From Phialophora verrucosa (lineage: Eukaryota; Ascomycota; Eurotiomycetes; Chaetothyriales; Herpotrichiellaceae), in the NCBI GenBank assembly GCA_002099365.1, contig MSED01000014.1:1922001-1986000 (forward strand): DNA of 64,000 nucleotides, in the 5' to 3' direction. Shown in pieces: positions 54,038 through 64,000 of the stretch (position 1 is the stretch's first letter; each line of letters starts with the position of its first letter). A program made the translations under genes and the position numbers. The notes beneath the pieces are model-generated. The model was given only the letters and a program-made list of their open reading frames with translations. It had not been told where the DNA came from and ran no database searches.

Positions 54038-55743
54038 ATGCTGAACACGGCATATTCCCTCGACTTCGACCAGCCCGACCCGTCGTCTGAGGAGCGAAGC
54101 GTCAAGAGACCGAGGACACCCTTGTCGACGATTACTCAAACTGCACGGCTCAAGATGGCGGTCGGCGTTACGGCCACAGTCACGGCGATCGACGAGAAAG
54201 AGCATTCTCACTCTCGACCAAGCACACCCAGCAGTGCCAGCTCGTCGAGTGTGCTGTCGCTGACCCAGAAATACAGCAATCGCGTCGTGCTGACCACCTA
54301 CCCAGGGCAGAGCGTCGCCGACCCGATTCCTCTGCGATGGGGCGCCGCAGACCCCCAGACAAGAGGGCCGATCATCGTGTCCCGAAGCCATGACAGCTTC
54401 AAGCGACGCAACGCGATCGGCGCCCACGGCGGGAGTTACAGCTTCTACAACGCACTGGCCGTGGCCGCTGGCGACTTGACGCGCGATTTCCGCCCAGACC
54501 TCACAAACACACAACCGACCTTCGACTTCGCCCCGCAACCTGCCTGGTCCGATGCGACCAAGATCGTGTCCATGGACCCTTACGGACACGACATTGTCAA
54601 GTACTTTGGCAACCACCTCGCCGCCGGCATGGACGTGCGGCCCACCATCGCCATCACGCGGGCCACGATGCGTGTGGCCGAGATCACCGACGCCCTACGA
54701 CAAAAGAGACTGCAGGTGGACGGCAAAATCGTCCTCAACGACGCGGGCGATGTGCGCGTGACCAAGGTCGCAGTCGACCCGGTGTGGTATCTCCCCGGCG
54801 TGGCTGAGCGCTTTGGAGTGGATGAAACCACGTTGCGGCGAGCCCTGTTCGAGCACTCTGGAGGGAGCTACCCGGAATTCATCACGAGAACTGATCTGAG
54901 CGTGTTTCTGCCCCCGATCGGTGGGCTGACTGTCTACATCTTCGGTCCGCCCGAGCGAGTGTCGGACCCGAGCGTCAAATTGGCCCTCCGCATCCACGAC
55001 GAGTGCAATGGTTCCGACGTGTTCCAATCAGACATTTGCACGTGTCGCCCATATCTTGCCTTTGGGATCGAAGAGGCCCTGAAGGAGGCACAAGCCGGTG
55101 GCTCTGGTGTGGTCATCTATTTCCGAAAGGAAGGCCGTGCCTTGGGCGAGGTGGTCAAGTATTTGGTGTACAATTCGAGGAAACGCGGAGGGGACACTGC
55201 CGATAAGTATTTCCAGCGAACTGAAGCCATTGCTGGTGTCAGAGATGTAAGGTTTTTCCTTTTCTGTTCCTCTCTAATATGTCCTATGTCGTCGTTCGCT
55301 CAGAGACACTAGCTTTACCGGCTTGGACTAACAAATCTCACAGATGCGCTTCCAAGCTCTCATGCCAGACATCCTGCACTGGCTGGGCATCAAAAAGATC
55401 GACCGTATGCTGTCCATGTCCAACATGAAGTACGACGCCATAGTACAACAAGGCATCCCAATCCACGAGCGAGTTCCCATTCCCGACCGTGAGTTTTCTC
55501 TCCTTTCTCTCCTCTCTCTCAGCTTCCATGCCGGCTCAACCAATCTCTCCCTAATTTGTCTTCAATCTCATTAACAATGTCATTCTTTTTCCTTTGCCAG
55601 ACCTTATCCCTGCGGATTCCAGAGTCGAAATCGACGCCAAAATCAATGCCGGCTACTTCACGACGGGCAAGTCTTATAGCGAGGAGGAGTTGAAGGAGAT
55701 CAAAGGCAGAGGGTGGCAAGGCTGGGAGGATACCACACATTGA
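54038..55743 (+). CDS. URC1: URC1/urg1: GTP-cyclohydrolase-II-like uracil-catabolism enzyme
   Basis: Exons 54038..55246, 55344..55488 and 55601..55743 encode 498 residues; introns are 97 and 112 nt. A disordered N-terminal arm of about 75 residues precedes a conserved region (RVVLTTYPGQS, GPIIVSRSHDSFKRRNAIGAHGGSY, MDPYGHD) typical of URC1 but absent from riboflavin RibA. The cyclohydrolase II domain begins near residue 300. Its zinc ligands are Cys323, Cys334 and Cys336 (HDECNGSDVFQSDICTC, the C-x10-C-x-C of RibA). The catalytic-region motif is YFRKEGRALGEVVKYLVYN. URC1 acts in the URC pathway of uracil breakdown. Its domain suggests hydrolytic opening of a pyrimidine ring on a nucleotide rather than riboflavin synthesis. 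The start ATG at 54038 is the first in frame. Confidence 0.93.
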
Positions 55744-56416
55744 GAAAGCTATCGAGCAGGGGAGCATTGCAATGGACACGGCAGCAGACCCTCTGAATCG
55801 AGAATTGCATTGGAAGCATGGCGTGGAATCAAGATGCATTGAGCGTTGAGTTGTAGGGAAGTGGCCAGGTTTGCCCCGGAAAAGTGAAGATCGCATGCTT
55901 CCTCCAGCTGACGAGCCACTTTTGGGTGTTCTCAAGCCCTTGTCCCCATCAAAGGGTGTCTTTTGCATCTTGAGAGTTCCCGATCGGTTTCACCCACCGC
56001 GAAGAATCTCTCGTAGACGATCCCATAAGTATCATTGTCACAGATGTCCAATTTGACAAGAGCAGCACCCCTCAGGGTCTGGTCCGGGCAGCTGTCTTCT
56101 ACAATGTCCATGACATCGCAGTCCTGATATGCGTCCTTGAACGAATTTCTTCTGCGGTTCGTCCTGAGACAGATTGAGCGTGTACTGTTGCTCTCTTTCC
56201 AGTGCAGATAATCATCTGGTGATCATGGGGCAGTGGCCAATCTTTCAATTGAAGACGGATGCCTGGCAACCTGTCACGTTGTGAAAGGATTATTAGGCGT
56301 CACTAAGCTACATATACACCGACGTATCTTCCAGAAATTTGGGAATTGCTGCATAAGATGTTGACAAACTCCCCAATCGCCCGCCATTCAAGACAACATA
56401 TCCTGGGTGGCGGCCC
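55744..56416. other. Intergenic spacer between convergent genes
   Basis: 0.67 kb between URC1 and the Hsp20 gene. No gene or repeat recognised; this marks the right end of the uracil cluster. Confidence 0.5.
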
Positions 56417-57031
56417 CTATGTGCCAGCGTGCTTCACGTCGATCTTTTTGAACTCCCTTTTCGCCTCTTCCACATCCTTCTTCGGCACTTTGATCCTCAA
56501 CAGTCCAGCATGGAGGTTTGCTTCGAGCCTTTCGTGGTCGACTTCGGTGGGGAAGCTGAAGGCGCGGGCGAACACGCCGATATGGCGCTCCCGGACAGTG
56601 AGGACTGGTGTATCATCCTTGGTCTCTCGATCTTTTGCTGTATCAGTGTCTTCCGGCGGTGCTTCGACTTCTTCCGCCGGCCCCTCTGAGATCTCTGGTC
56701 TTTCCAGTCTTGTCTCGACAAACAGGGTTCTCACGTTGATCCACTTGAGTTGAAGGTGTTCTTTGCCTTCCATGCCCGGCAATTCGACTTCGACGTAGTA
56801 GTTGCCTTTGGTTTCTCGAACATCTGTCCTCGGATTAAACACAGGCTCTTCAGGTGCCAAAGGATGGAGGACATGAGTCGCAATGTCGCCTAGAGACTCG
56901 CCGACCGTGTGGCGCCAGTGGTCCAGATGAGGATGCTTCACAGGGTAGTGTTGGGGCACATATGTAGTACGCCATGGATCGACCATGTACATTGGCGGCA
57001 AAGGGTAGCCGTAGCCTCCATAGTAAGCCAT
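56417..57031 (-). CDS. Small heat-shock protein (Hsp20/alpha-crystallin)
   Basis: A single-exon gene of 204 residues. It is an ATP-independent holdase that binds unfolding proteins. A Tyr/Pro/His-rich N-terminal arm (MAYYGGYGYPLPPMYM) precedes the alpha-crystallin domain, which starts near residue 66 (PRTDVRETKGNYYVEVELPGMEG). The domain is interrupted by an acidic loop (EEVEAPPEDTDTAKDRETKDD), usual in fungal Hsp30-type members. It ends with VFARAFSFPTEVDHERLEANLHAGLLRIKVPK, holding the conserved A-x-L-x-x-G-L-L motif. A short tail follows. The start ATG at 57031 is well placed, with a TATA-like box 155 bases upstream. Confidence 0.92.
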   Translation of the reverse strand: MAYYGGYGYPLPPMYMVDPWRTTYVPQHYPVKHPHLDHWRHTVGESLGDIATHVLHPLAPEEPVFNPRTDVRETKGNYYVEVELPGMEGKEHLQLKWINVRTLFVETRLERPEISEGPAEEVEAPPEDTDTAKDRETKDDTPVLTVRERHIGVFARAFSFPTEVDHERLEANLHAGLLRIKVPKKDVEEAKREFKKIDVKHAGT

Positions 57032-58138
57032 GACTTCAGGTAGGATAGTACGGAGTGGTTGAATGTCGTTTGAAGAGGGCGTGTGGTTCGAGGGTATTTT
57101 GGGGCCGAGATGGCGTTCTGACTTGGTTTTAATCTGCGGTTTAAGATAGTTGTCGACAGTCGGCTCACTCCCCCCGAGCGCGTTCTATTTTATATGGGCA
57201 ACCACATTGCTGCCGTTGCGCGTCGCCAAGGGCGCCGAGCAACCACGGATCCTGGCGCTTTGAAGTGGTGTGATCACATTCTGGCGAACAAATGAGTTCA
57301 ACATTGCCCGATACTATGCGAGTTATGCCCGTGTGATCGGTCACGAGGCAAGGGATCAACCATGGCCGCGGGGAAGCCATCAAAAGTTGACAAGCCCAGC
57401 TCTGGGACTGAAGAGCGAGGCATCCACCATCGAATCAAATGCTGCCAGGCCGGCTTTCTCTGGCGCGGCGTTGTCCGGAGATCAAGATCCGGTCCTGCAG
57501 CCTTGCTCTTGACATTTATCTGGTTGGTGAGTCCAAGCCTCGCTCCGGGGTTCGCTTGGTGGCTTGTAAATGACCATGCTATAGTCACGCCATTCTCATC
57601 AGCACACTCCTCGAATCGCTCCTGGAAGACGGGATGTGGGTTGAGCAGGAATGCTCGCAAGCATAGAGTCGCATGACTGGGGATGATCAAGAAACATTTC
57701 CTTAGACACTCGGCAAGTGGCTCTTGTGTAGCTCTGCAGGTGGTACGATAATATGCGCTTACCACGGATCGAGCAACACGAAAGACGCGCATTATCGTCC
57801 AGAGCTGTCCAACTGTAGTATACTTTGTATACAGGTCCAAAGTTCGAGTTCTCCCTCTCATGCACATTGCCGACACAGCGCGTCGGGACTGGATCGCGGA
57901 GGAGACGGAGAGCATAAACCCTTCTCTCGAGGCAGTTTCGCCCGTCACATTCATGAGAAGATGAATCCCAGACACGGCGATGATAAAGGGGATTGGCGGC
58001 AGAAAGATCCCTCCATAAGCCCGGTCGCCCCCGCCATACATACCATACTCATGCCCCCGGCTTCTGCCCGTACACGACAACACTGGAGATTAGATCAGCT
58101 TTTGGTGCTTCCCCACAGAAAGGGAAGTATTGGAATTC
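57032..58138. other. Intergenic region
   Basis: 1.1 kb containing the Hsp20 promoter and the 3' end of the LaeA-like gene. Open frames here (for example minus-strand 57298-58083) lack family features and look random. Confidence 0.5.
57185..57194 (-). promoter_or_regulatory. TATA-like box of the Hsp20 gene
   Basis: TATAAAATAG on the minus strand, about 155 bases before the start codon. I looked for canonical heat-shock elements nearby and found no perfect one. Confidence 0.45.
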
Positions 58139-59452
58139 TCACAAGGAAACATAGCTGTGAAACTGTTGAGTCATCAGCTCCTTCCTCATCTGCAACAGCA
58201 AAATCTCCAATTCCTCTCTCGTCTTGCCCAGGTTGGCGGTATAACCGCGAAGCAAGAATGCCTGTGCGCCTTCCATGACATTTACCAGCTCCAACGCGCC
58301 GACCTTCTTTAATCTCGGGTCGCGCGGCCAAGGGGAGGTTGGGATTTTGAAGACATGCTCGCGAACATCCTGGAAACCGGCCTCAACCATCCACGACCGG
58401 TAGCTCCAGGGAGCGTCAGGCGCGGCGCCGATGGTATCTGCAATTTCTTGGAACTTGTTGCAGACCTCGACGTATGCGGATCCTTCCTTAGGCAAGGTGT
58501 CGTCGTCGCTCTTGGGCACTGGCCATACGCAGGCCAGTTCAAGGTACCCGCCGGGGCGGAGATGGCTTGACTCGCGTTAGTTTGGGTGGGCTTTGGATTG
58601 CTCTGGAGCGGCATGCCCACCTATATGCCTGCCCAATGAGCCTGGGCCAATCGCGGATCGAGTGGTAGAGATCTCGACCGTGGATATAATCGAAAGAGTT
58701 TTCCGGATACACCCAATCGTCTTCTGCATCGTCGATCTCGAAACTGCAATTCGGCGGGACCCTACGATACTCGTCAGACTTTGCCCTCTTCGACCGACAA
58801 GGAACCAACCACTACCACATGGGTTGCATGGGCGCAATGTCCGTCCCAATGACGATGGCCGACGGGAACTTATCGGCGAGGTCCGTGGCAAATATTCCTT
58901 GCTGTGTCAGTGGGCTTCCCGTCCGTGGATGTGAGCAGAAAGAAGTACCTGTGCCGGTGCCGATATCTAACATCTTCTGCGGATCTGGAGGCAATGGTGC
59001 AAGAAACAGCTTATTGTTCTGCAGCAGGGTGTACTTTTCGTGGTTCATGTCAATCCGGTCCAGCTCATGATCGTCAACGGGCAAGCCATATTCTAATAAT
59101 CCACGTCAAGAGTTTTCAGAAGGCGATTGGGACTATGCCTGGTAATTACCATGTCGTCCGTACGCAGCGTACACACGGCCATTCTCGATCCGCCCGTTCC
59201 TGATCTCCGACTGGATCGATGTACAGTAACTCGACGTACTTTTGAAGGGTTTCGTTAGCCAGATAGGTAGGATATTGAAGGCGCATTAGCGAATTAATAC
59301 CTCGACTCTGCAAACCCTTCGTCTTCCGGAGCGGACTGCAATTGCAATTCAGAAAAGCTCGTGCCGCCGAGATGGATTTGACTTACATCTGGCTCAATGG
59401 CCGCCTGCGTATGCCGACTCGGACTCGGTTCATTTTCCAGCGTATCTGCCAT
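58139..59452 (-). CDS. LaeA-like SAM-dependent methyltransferase
   Basis: Reconstructed as complement(58139..58565, 58621..58761, 58816..58897, 58949..59092, 59150..59238, 59301..59335, 59387..59452), 327 residues, six introns of 51-62 nt, all in phase. The N-terminal arm SYCTSIQSEIRNGRIENGRVYAAYGRHEYGLPVDDHE, then LDRIDMNHEKY, is characteristic of LaeA/LaeA-like fungal proteins. The Rossmann motif I is LDIGTGTGIFATDLA with the acidic residue in IGTDIAP. Then follow NCSFEIDDAEDDW, DYIHGRDL and HLRPGGYLELA. LaeA relatives control secondary metabolism and development or act as cluster enzymes. This one is 1 kb from an O-methyltransferase, so a biosynthetic role is plausible. It is probably one of the many paralogues rather than global LaeA itself. 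Confidence 0.88.
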
Positions 59453-60514
59453 TGTCGGATCCTTTTATGTCATCGCGTGTGCCATCCGGAGCACAGTCTT
59501 TTGGCGGACCATTATCCTGTGCGGGACTTGATCAAGGTGGAAAACACGGAGGCTATGTATTGCTGTATCGGTGGATCCCATGTAACGCGGCGATCGAGCG
59601 ATGTTGAATCTGTAGGCATGATGCGTGGCATGCGAATGTGCTAAGCCTGCGTGGTGCGTGGGAGAGACCCTCGCCACCCTCGTCCGCAGTACTGCGTAAA
59701 TGGATTTCCGTCTGCAGGTGGGGGGCCCACTGGCAGAGGGTATTCGCTGCCGGCAGCTGCGGCCTAACGCCTTGCGAGAGCCGTGCCCATGTCCGGGGCC
59801 AAGGGGGGGCGCCCACATATGTATCCGGACTATTTTGTGCTCCAAGTACTGGATCCACCAGACCTCCAAGAACACGGGATGAGAGTGTGGAAGAGAACGT
59901 TCTACGTTAGCATACCTTTTGATATCAGCATCTTCTAGATACCTAGCCCTCTTCTTCTCGCTATCGCGCAAGCCGTACGGAGTACTTGGTGGTTGAGGAG
60001 TCGAGTTCGCTACTACAACTAGTCACCCGCGGATGTTGGGCAACAGGGCGTGCCGGTCCATGCCCGAAACCTTGCGCTTGCATCACCCCCACCATGTAGG
60101 ATATGTACAACACATCTTCTAGTGGGCTAAGCTTGCGACCAACGCTGCTGATGATTCGCTTCTCGCTGCCACAGGCCAAGTCATGGTGTGCCGGGTGTAC
60201 GCATCCTGTGCCTGCAACCGGCCCGATCGAGACGGTGCCCACAGACTGTGGAATACTGTATCGGCAGCTACAGTCAAGCCAAGGGGAGTGCGGACGCCCG
60301 GAGCTGCATCCGAAACGCGGCCTAGCTGCAACTTGCATCTTGCCCTTGGCCCTTGTGAGGGAGCACCATGGTGTTATGGAGGGGGAGGGGTCAATTCCCT
60401 CCATTGAAGTAGGCATTACCTTTGTCATCTCAAGGTGGCCTGCCTTTTCTTCCAGGTTGATTGACCGCAGGAATTTTTCAGCTTTCCGCGCACTGACTTA
60501 CTTGGTCTGCCAGA
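59453..60514. other. Divergent promoter region of two methyltransferase genes
   Basis: 1.06 kb between the LaeA-like and O-methyltransferase start codons. No coding frame with family features was seen. It could co-regulate both genes. Confidence 0.45.
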
Positions 60515-62067
60515 ATGGGCTCCGAAGGTAGGGACCCCCCTCCCGCCGCCCTGGACGAGGCCACAAGTCAGCTCGTTGAGACTCTCCACGCCCTCACCAA
60601 TCAGATTTCCCAGACCTCCAAGGACTACAAGGACCCCTCGGGACAACAAGGCCTGCTGTTGCGTCAACGAATGACCAATGCGGCCAGGCAGATCATCAAC
60701 ATCATCCGTGAGCCTGGGGAGACGCCATATGAATTCTCCACACACGTTAAGATTTTGATCCCCCCTGCTAAGGCTAGTATCATGACACGCTGAAACTGCT
60801 TCCAGATGGCCGAGATGGGGGCGATTCGGATGTTCATGAAGATGAAAGCCTTTGACAAGATCCCGTTGGGAGGAAGCATTTCCTACGACGACTTGGCCGC
60901 CAGTCTTGGTGCCGAGGTGCCGCTCATCAGTACGTTGATTTGTTCTCGCACGTTCTGTCGAGGCAATGACTGACGGGTATGATAAGCTCGTATGGCGTGG
61001 ATGATGGTGGCTACAGGTCAGTTCTTGACCCCCCGTCGAGGCTGCGTCTCAAACCCGCAACAGGTTTCCTCCATCAGATCGGGGAGGACCGAGTTGCTCA
61101 TTCCAGGCTTTCAGAGCTCTATGTCTCTGGAAATGCCCAAGGTGTCTTTTTCCAGATCATGTAACCAACCCACCACCCTCTCCACCACTTCGCCTTGTAC
61201 GATTGAACACACTAAAAGAGATTTTTGTCCTCAGGTTTGATGAAGCCATGGTTCCGTGGGTCCAATGGCCGCAATTCTTCGACAAGTACGGTCTGAAAGA
61301 ACCGAAACTGGGCAATCACAACCCGCACTCGTTCGCTTGGGGCGACCCAGAGAAAAACTTCTGGGAGGTCATCAGCAAGTACCCGGAGCGGCAGGTCGAT
61401 TTCAACCAAAGCATGAACACGCTCGACGAGGTGCTGCCCGTGACGGGCATGTACGATTTCAGCTGGATTGCAAAGGCCGGGGCCGAGGGTCCCGAGGACA
61501 GGCCGTTGATCGTCGACGTCGGCGGCGGCAAGGGCCAGGCTCTCAAGCGCATCATGGCGGCGTTCCCAGAGATCCCGGCAAAGAGGCTGGTGTTGGAGGA
61601 TCGCGCACCCGTCATTGAGGAGGTCATCCAGGCCAAGGAACCCGGGTTTGAAGAGGTCACGAAGATTCCGCATGATTTCTTCACGCCGAATCCTGTCAAA
61701 GGCGAGTCTTCTTCCCACCCTCTTCCCTTCACGCAAGACTCATCTTTTTTTCCCACTTCCAGGCGCTCTCGTCTACTACATCCGGCGCTGTATGCATGAC
61801 TGGTCCGACGAAAACGATCGCATCATCCTCTCCCACCTCGCCGACGCCATGGCCCCGGACTCTAGGGTTCTGATCACGGAGCAGATCATGCCCAATCCGC
61901 CCACGGCTTTGAACGCCTGGACCGATCTGTGCATGATGAACCTCGGTGGCAAGGAGCGGACAGAGAAGATGTTCGATGCACTAACAGCGAGCGCGGGGTT
62001 GAAGATGGTCGGCGTGCACAAGAGCTTGGCGACCGACGTTGCCGTCATCGAGTGTGTCAAGGCGTGA
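60515..62067 (+). CDS. COMT-type O-methyltransferase
   Basis: Exons 60515..60745, 60806..60929, 60987..61016, 61064..61160, 61235..61701 and 61763..62067 encode 417 residues, all junctions in phase. The N-terminal dimerisation/winged-helix part includes MAEMGAIRMFMKMKAFDKIP and SYDDLAASLGAEVPLI. The SAM-binding domain has PLIVDVGGGKGQALKRIM, RLVLEDRAPVI and the catalytic-base region YYIRRCMHDWSDEN, with His as general base. It then has SRVLITEQIMP and DLCMMNLGGKERTE. Such enzymes methylate phenolic hydroxyls of polyketides or other metabolites. Exon 3 is only 30 nt. The last intron starts with GC instead of GT (AAAG/GCGAGT), the only choice that keeps the frame. The gene ends in a three-copy tandem repeat that includes its stop codon. 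Confidence 0.88.
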
Positions 62068-62157
62068 CCAGACGGCGGGGGAGAGAAGTGTTCAAGGTGT
62101 GACCACTGCGGGAGAGAGCAGTGACCAAGGCGTGACCAGACCGCGAGAGAAGTGTTA
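62058..62157. repeat. Three-copy tandem repeat at the end of the O-methyltransferase gene
   Basis: Units of 32-35 bases beginning CAAGG(C/T)GTGACCA and ending GAGAGAAGTGTT or similar, at 62058, 62093 and 62126. The first copy contains the last Lys-Ala codons and the TGA stop, so the repeat duplicated the gene's end into the 3' flank. Confidence 0.7.
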
Positions 62158-63360
62158 CTGTAGAGGCATGGCGCGCCCAAATATCAGATGCCCCTAAATG
62201 CGCCGCTCAAGTACAGTCTAGTTCCCGGGTCGACACTACCACACGTCGTCCGTGTTGACTATTAATCAAATAAGCATCCGAACCATTCCAGGAATCAGAA
62301 CCAGGGTAAACGGAACGAGAAGACGAACCAGCGTGAGCGAACAAGCCACTAGTTGCACAAACTGTAGTGATTATCAGCTGGTTCGATCTTGGTTTCGGTT
62401 TCGTTGTCGTATCCTAATCGCTCGATTCTTGTTCCTGTCCATATCCATGTCCATGTCTACACATATCTACGCCTCTCTACATGCACATACACATCTATAT
62501 GCCTTTCCATGTCCATCCATACATATGTACATGCCTTTCCATGTCCATGTCGATCAATGTCCATGTCAATCAATGTCCATATCGAGAGCACCACACAGTC
62601 CCATACTCGTACTCGTACTCGTCCTCGTCCGAATACCCTGGCCTGTCCCCGCCTACTCATCCCCAAGGCCGTACAAGTCCTCGTTCGGAGTACCGAGTCA
62701 CGGCGAACGGGGAAAGGAGCACGGATCCCGGACTGACAGTAAGTACAGTACATATCCCATGGCATAACTGGCGCGGATGCCCCGAGGGGAACCTGGCTGC
62801 TCGGGGAAAAAGAAAAGGCCGGCAATCCCGCCTAACCTAGTTTGGATAGCCTGGACAGGAGGAGCATGTGCGTATTACTGAACTCTACATACGATCGCAA
62901 ACGTTTGTCGTGCGCGCCTCTCGTCTCCTCTCGCACTGACTGTTGACTGTTGGGGAAAGGCCGAGACTTGGGGATCGTTGTTGCCATGTGGGATTAAGTT
63001 CGGGTTCACTTGAAGGGAACTGCACATAATTAATTAATAATTACTAAGTATTGATACTCAGGCCTAGCTTTTTTCCCGAGCTTGCGACGTGTCGAAGTCG
63101 AGGTCGAGGTCGATGTCTTGTCCTGTCTGGTGAGTCCGCCCCGTACTGTACTGCTCTAGACTACTGTAGTGAGCATGAGGTGAAAGGATGTACTGTGTAG
63201 GATTCAGATCTCGTGCTGCGACACATTACTTGTTCGATTCTAATTCCAAGTCTAATTCTAACCGGGGTCTACTCTAACAAGTACTCCGTCATTGTGTCTC
63301 TATTCTATTGTTGATCCCGAGCTGATTAGACTCGATTCTGCCGCCTGTCGAGTGACTACC
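62068..63360. other. Intergenic spacer between convergent genes
   Basis: 1.3 kb of non-coding DNA with the tandem repeat above and a CATGTCCAT-rich low-complexity stretch. No gene is supported. Confidence 0.5.
62437..62587. repeat. CATGTCCAT-rich degenerate repeat
   Basis: Imperfect copies of CATGTCCAT, ACATATCTAC and TGCCTTTCCATG alternate over 150 bases. It is non-coding minisatellite-like DNA. Open frames across it encode Met/His/Thr-rich nonsense. Confidence 0.65.
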
Positions 63361-64000
63361 TCATTCCTCGTGCGTCCGCACATGCATCTTCTCCAACAGA
63401 TTATTCCTCGCCCAGTAACTGCGGTACTTCTTCCCAAAGACGTACATGACGGGGACGGTGGCGATGAGGGCGAACGCCACGCCTCCCCACACGAAAAAGG
63501 CATGCCGGGGCCCGACGTCGGCGGTCCAGCCGTTGACGAAGTAGCTGAAGCCGAAGAGGATCAGGTTCTTGACGGCCATGCTGGCGATGAAGATCTCGTT
63601 GGCCATGCCGCGGTAGGCGTCGAGCGCGTAGTTGGAGGTGCCGATGCAGACGAACATGACGCCGAAAAGCATGAGCCCGTGCACGGTCGCGCAGGCGTAG
63701 GGCGACGCGCCCTCGGCGACGAGGTGGCCGAAGAGCATGAGGCCGACGCCGGCGCAGACGCCCACCAGGCACGGGATGAGGCGGTATTCGGGCTCGTAGA
63801 CGCCGCGGTTGCGCCGCGCGCACCACTTGATGAACCGGTCCGAGAGCGCGCCCATGATGATCGACCCGAGGATGCCGCCCACGAACGGGCCGAGCGACAG
63901 GTACCCGATGCTGGCCGGGCTGAGGAGATACGGCGGCGGCGCAAAGAGCTGGGCCAGCACAAAGGCGATGACCACGTAGAGGACGACGAACATGGAGTTG
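63361..64000 (-). CDS. MFS transporter, C-terminal part (runs off the window)
   Basis: The frame is open to the right edge, so the 5' part lies outside. About 210 residues are visible, with some five or six membrane helices. Recognisable are the second-half MFS loop GALSDRFIKWCARRNRGVYEPEYRL between helices 8 and 9, then PCLVGVCAGVGLMLFGH. The sugar/multidrug-like stretch SNYALDAYRGMANEIFIASMAVKNLILFGFSYFVNGW, common in fungal members, follows. It ends with a cytosolic tail at TGA. GC content is notably higher than in the flanking non-coding DNA. The transported compound is unknown. The nearby methyltransferases raise the possibility of metabolite export. Confidence 0.85.
   Translation of the reverse strand, partial: NSMFVVLYVVIAFVLAQLFAPPPYLLSPASIGYLSLGPFVGGILGSIIMGALSDRFIKWCARRNRGVYEPEYRLIPCLVGVCAGVGLMLFGHLVAEGASPYACATVHGLMLFGVMFVCIGTSNYALDAYRGMANEIFIASMAVKNLILFGFSYFVNGWTADVGPRHAFFVWGGVAFALIATVPVMYVFGKKYRSYWARNNLLEKMHVRTHEE

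Noticed and set aside
57260..57310. Possible heat-shock element upstream of Hsp20 (TTCTGGCGAAC)
   Set aside because: The spacing between TTC and GAA is four bases instead of two, and no third unit fits, so it does not meet the HSE pattern.
63401..63962. Alternative minus-strand frames rich in Arg/Ala/Ser
   Set aside because: Produced by the high GC of the MFS transporter gene; only the frame with membrane helices is credible.

Overview
This is nuclear DNA from a filamentous ascomycete (Pezizomycotina). Nearly every gene has short 45-100 nt introns with GT...AG ends and CTRAC-like branch sites. Products include fungus-typical families: a Flc/TRP-like membrane protein, Hrp1, Mpe1, URC/urg uracil-degradation proteins, a LaeA-like methyltransferase and relics of a fungal-specific transcription factor. 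A eurotiomycete is plausible, but I cannot fix the order or species from the sequence alone. Exon coordinates are my own splice reconstructions. They were checked by reading frame and family continuity, not by transcript data.

Layout. 0-25.9 kb is mostly housekeeping: cytosolic arginyl-tRNA synthetase, a large disordered fungal protein, a Flc-family channel/flavin carrier, the mRNA 3'-end factor Hrp1 with an unusual 1.24-kb intron, a Gyp1-like Rab GAP, the polyadenylation-factor subunit Mpe1, a paraoxonase-like lactonase/esterase and a type-B carboxylesterase. 25.9-36.8 kb is gene-poor. It holds an F-box protein, a secreted amidohydrolase, and three successive gene relics: a zinc alcohol dehydrogenase, a fungal-specific transcription-factor domain and an APH-like kinase. 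It also contains a pair of direct 33-34-bp repeats.

37.1-55.7 kb is the most interesting part. From 41.5 kb it is a uracil-catabolism (URC/urg) gene cluster: an NCS1 nucleobase permease, a Fur1-type uracil phosphoribosyltransferase (UPRT), a PRPP synthetase, a methylmalonate/malonate-semialdehyde dehydrogenase, a second short UPRT, URC4 (DUF1688) and URC1 (GTP-cyclohydrolase-II-like). Read together they suggest a pathway. Uracil is imported and PRPP is made locally. UPRT converts uracil to UMP, URC1 and URC4 act in ring breakdown, and the dehydrogenase removes the C3 semialdehyde. On the left flank are a MOSC-flavoreductase-ferredoxin fusion, sharing a divergent promoter with the permease, and a 2-oxoglutarate dioxygenase that could feed modified pyrimidines into the pathway. 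The shared promoter has four GATA-factor-type sites and repeated TCCGGA motifs, as expected for nitrogen control.

56.4-64 kb holds a small heat-shock protein, a LaeA-like methyltransferase, a COMT-type O-methyltransferase with a GC-AG intron, and the C-terminal part of an MFS transporter that runs off the right edge. Together these look like the margin of a small secondary-metabolism locus.
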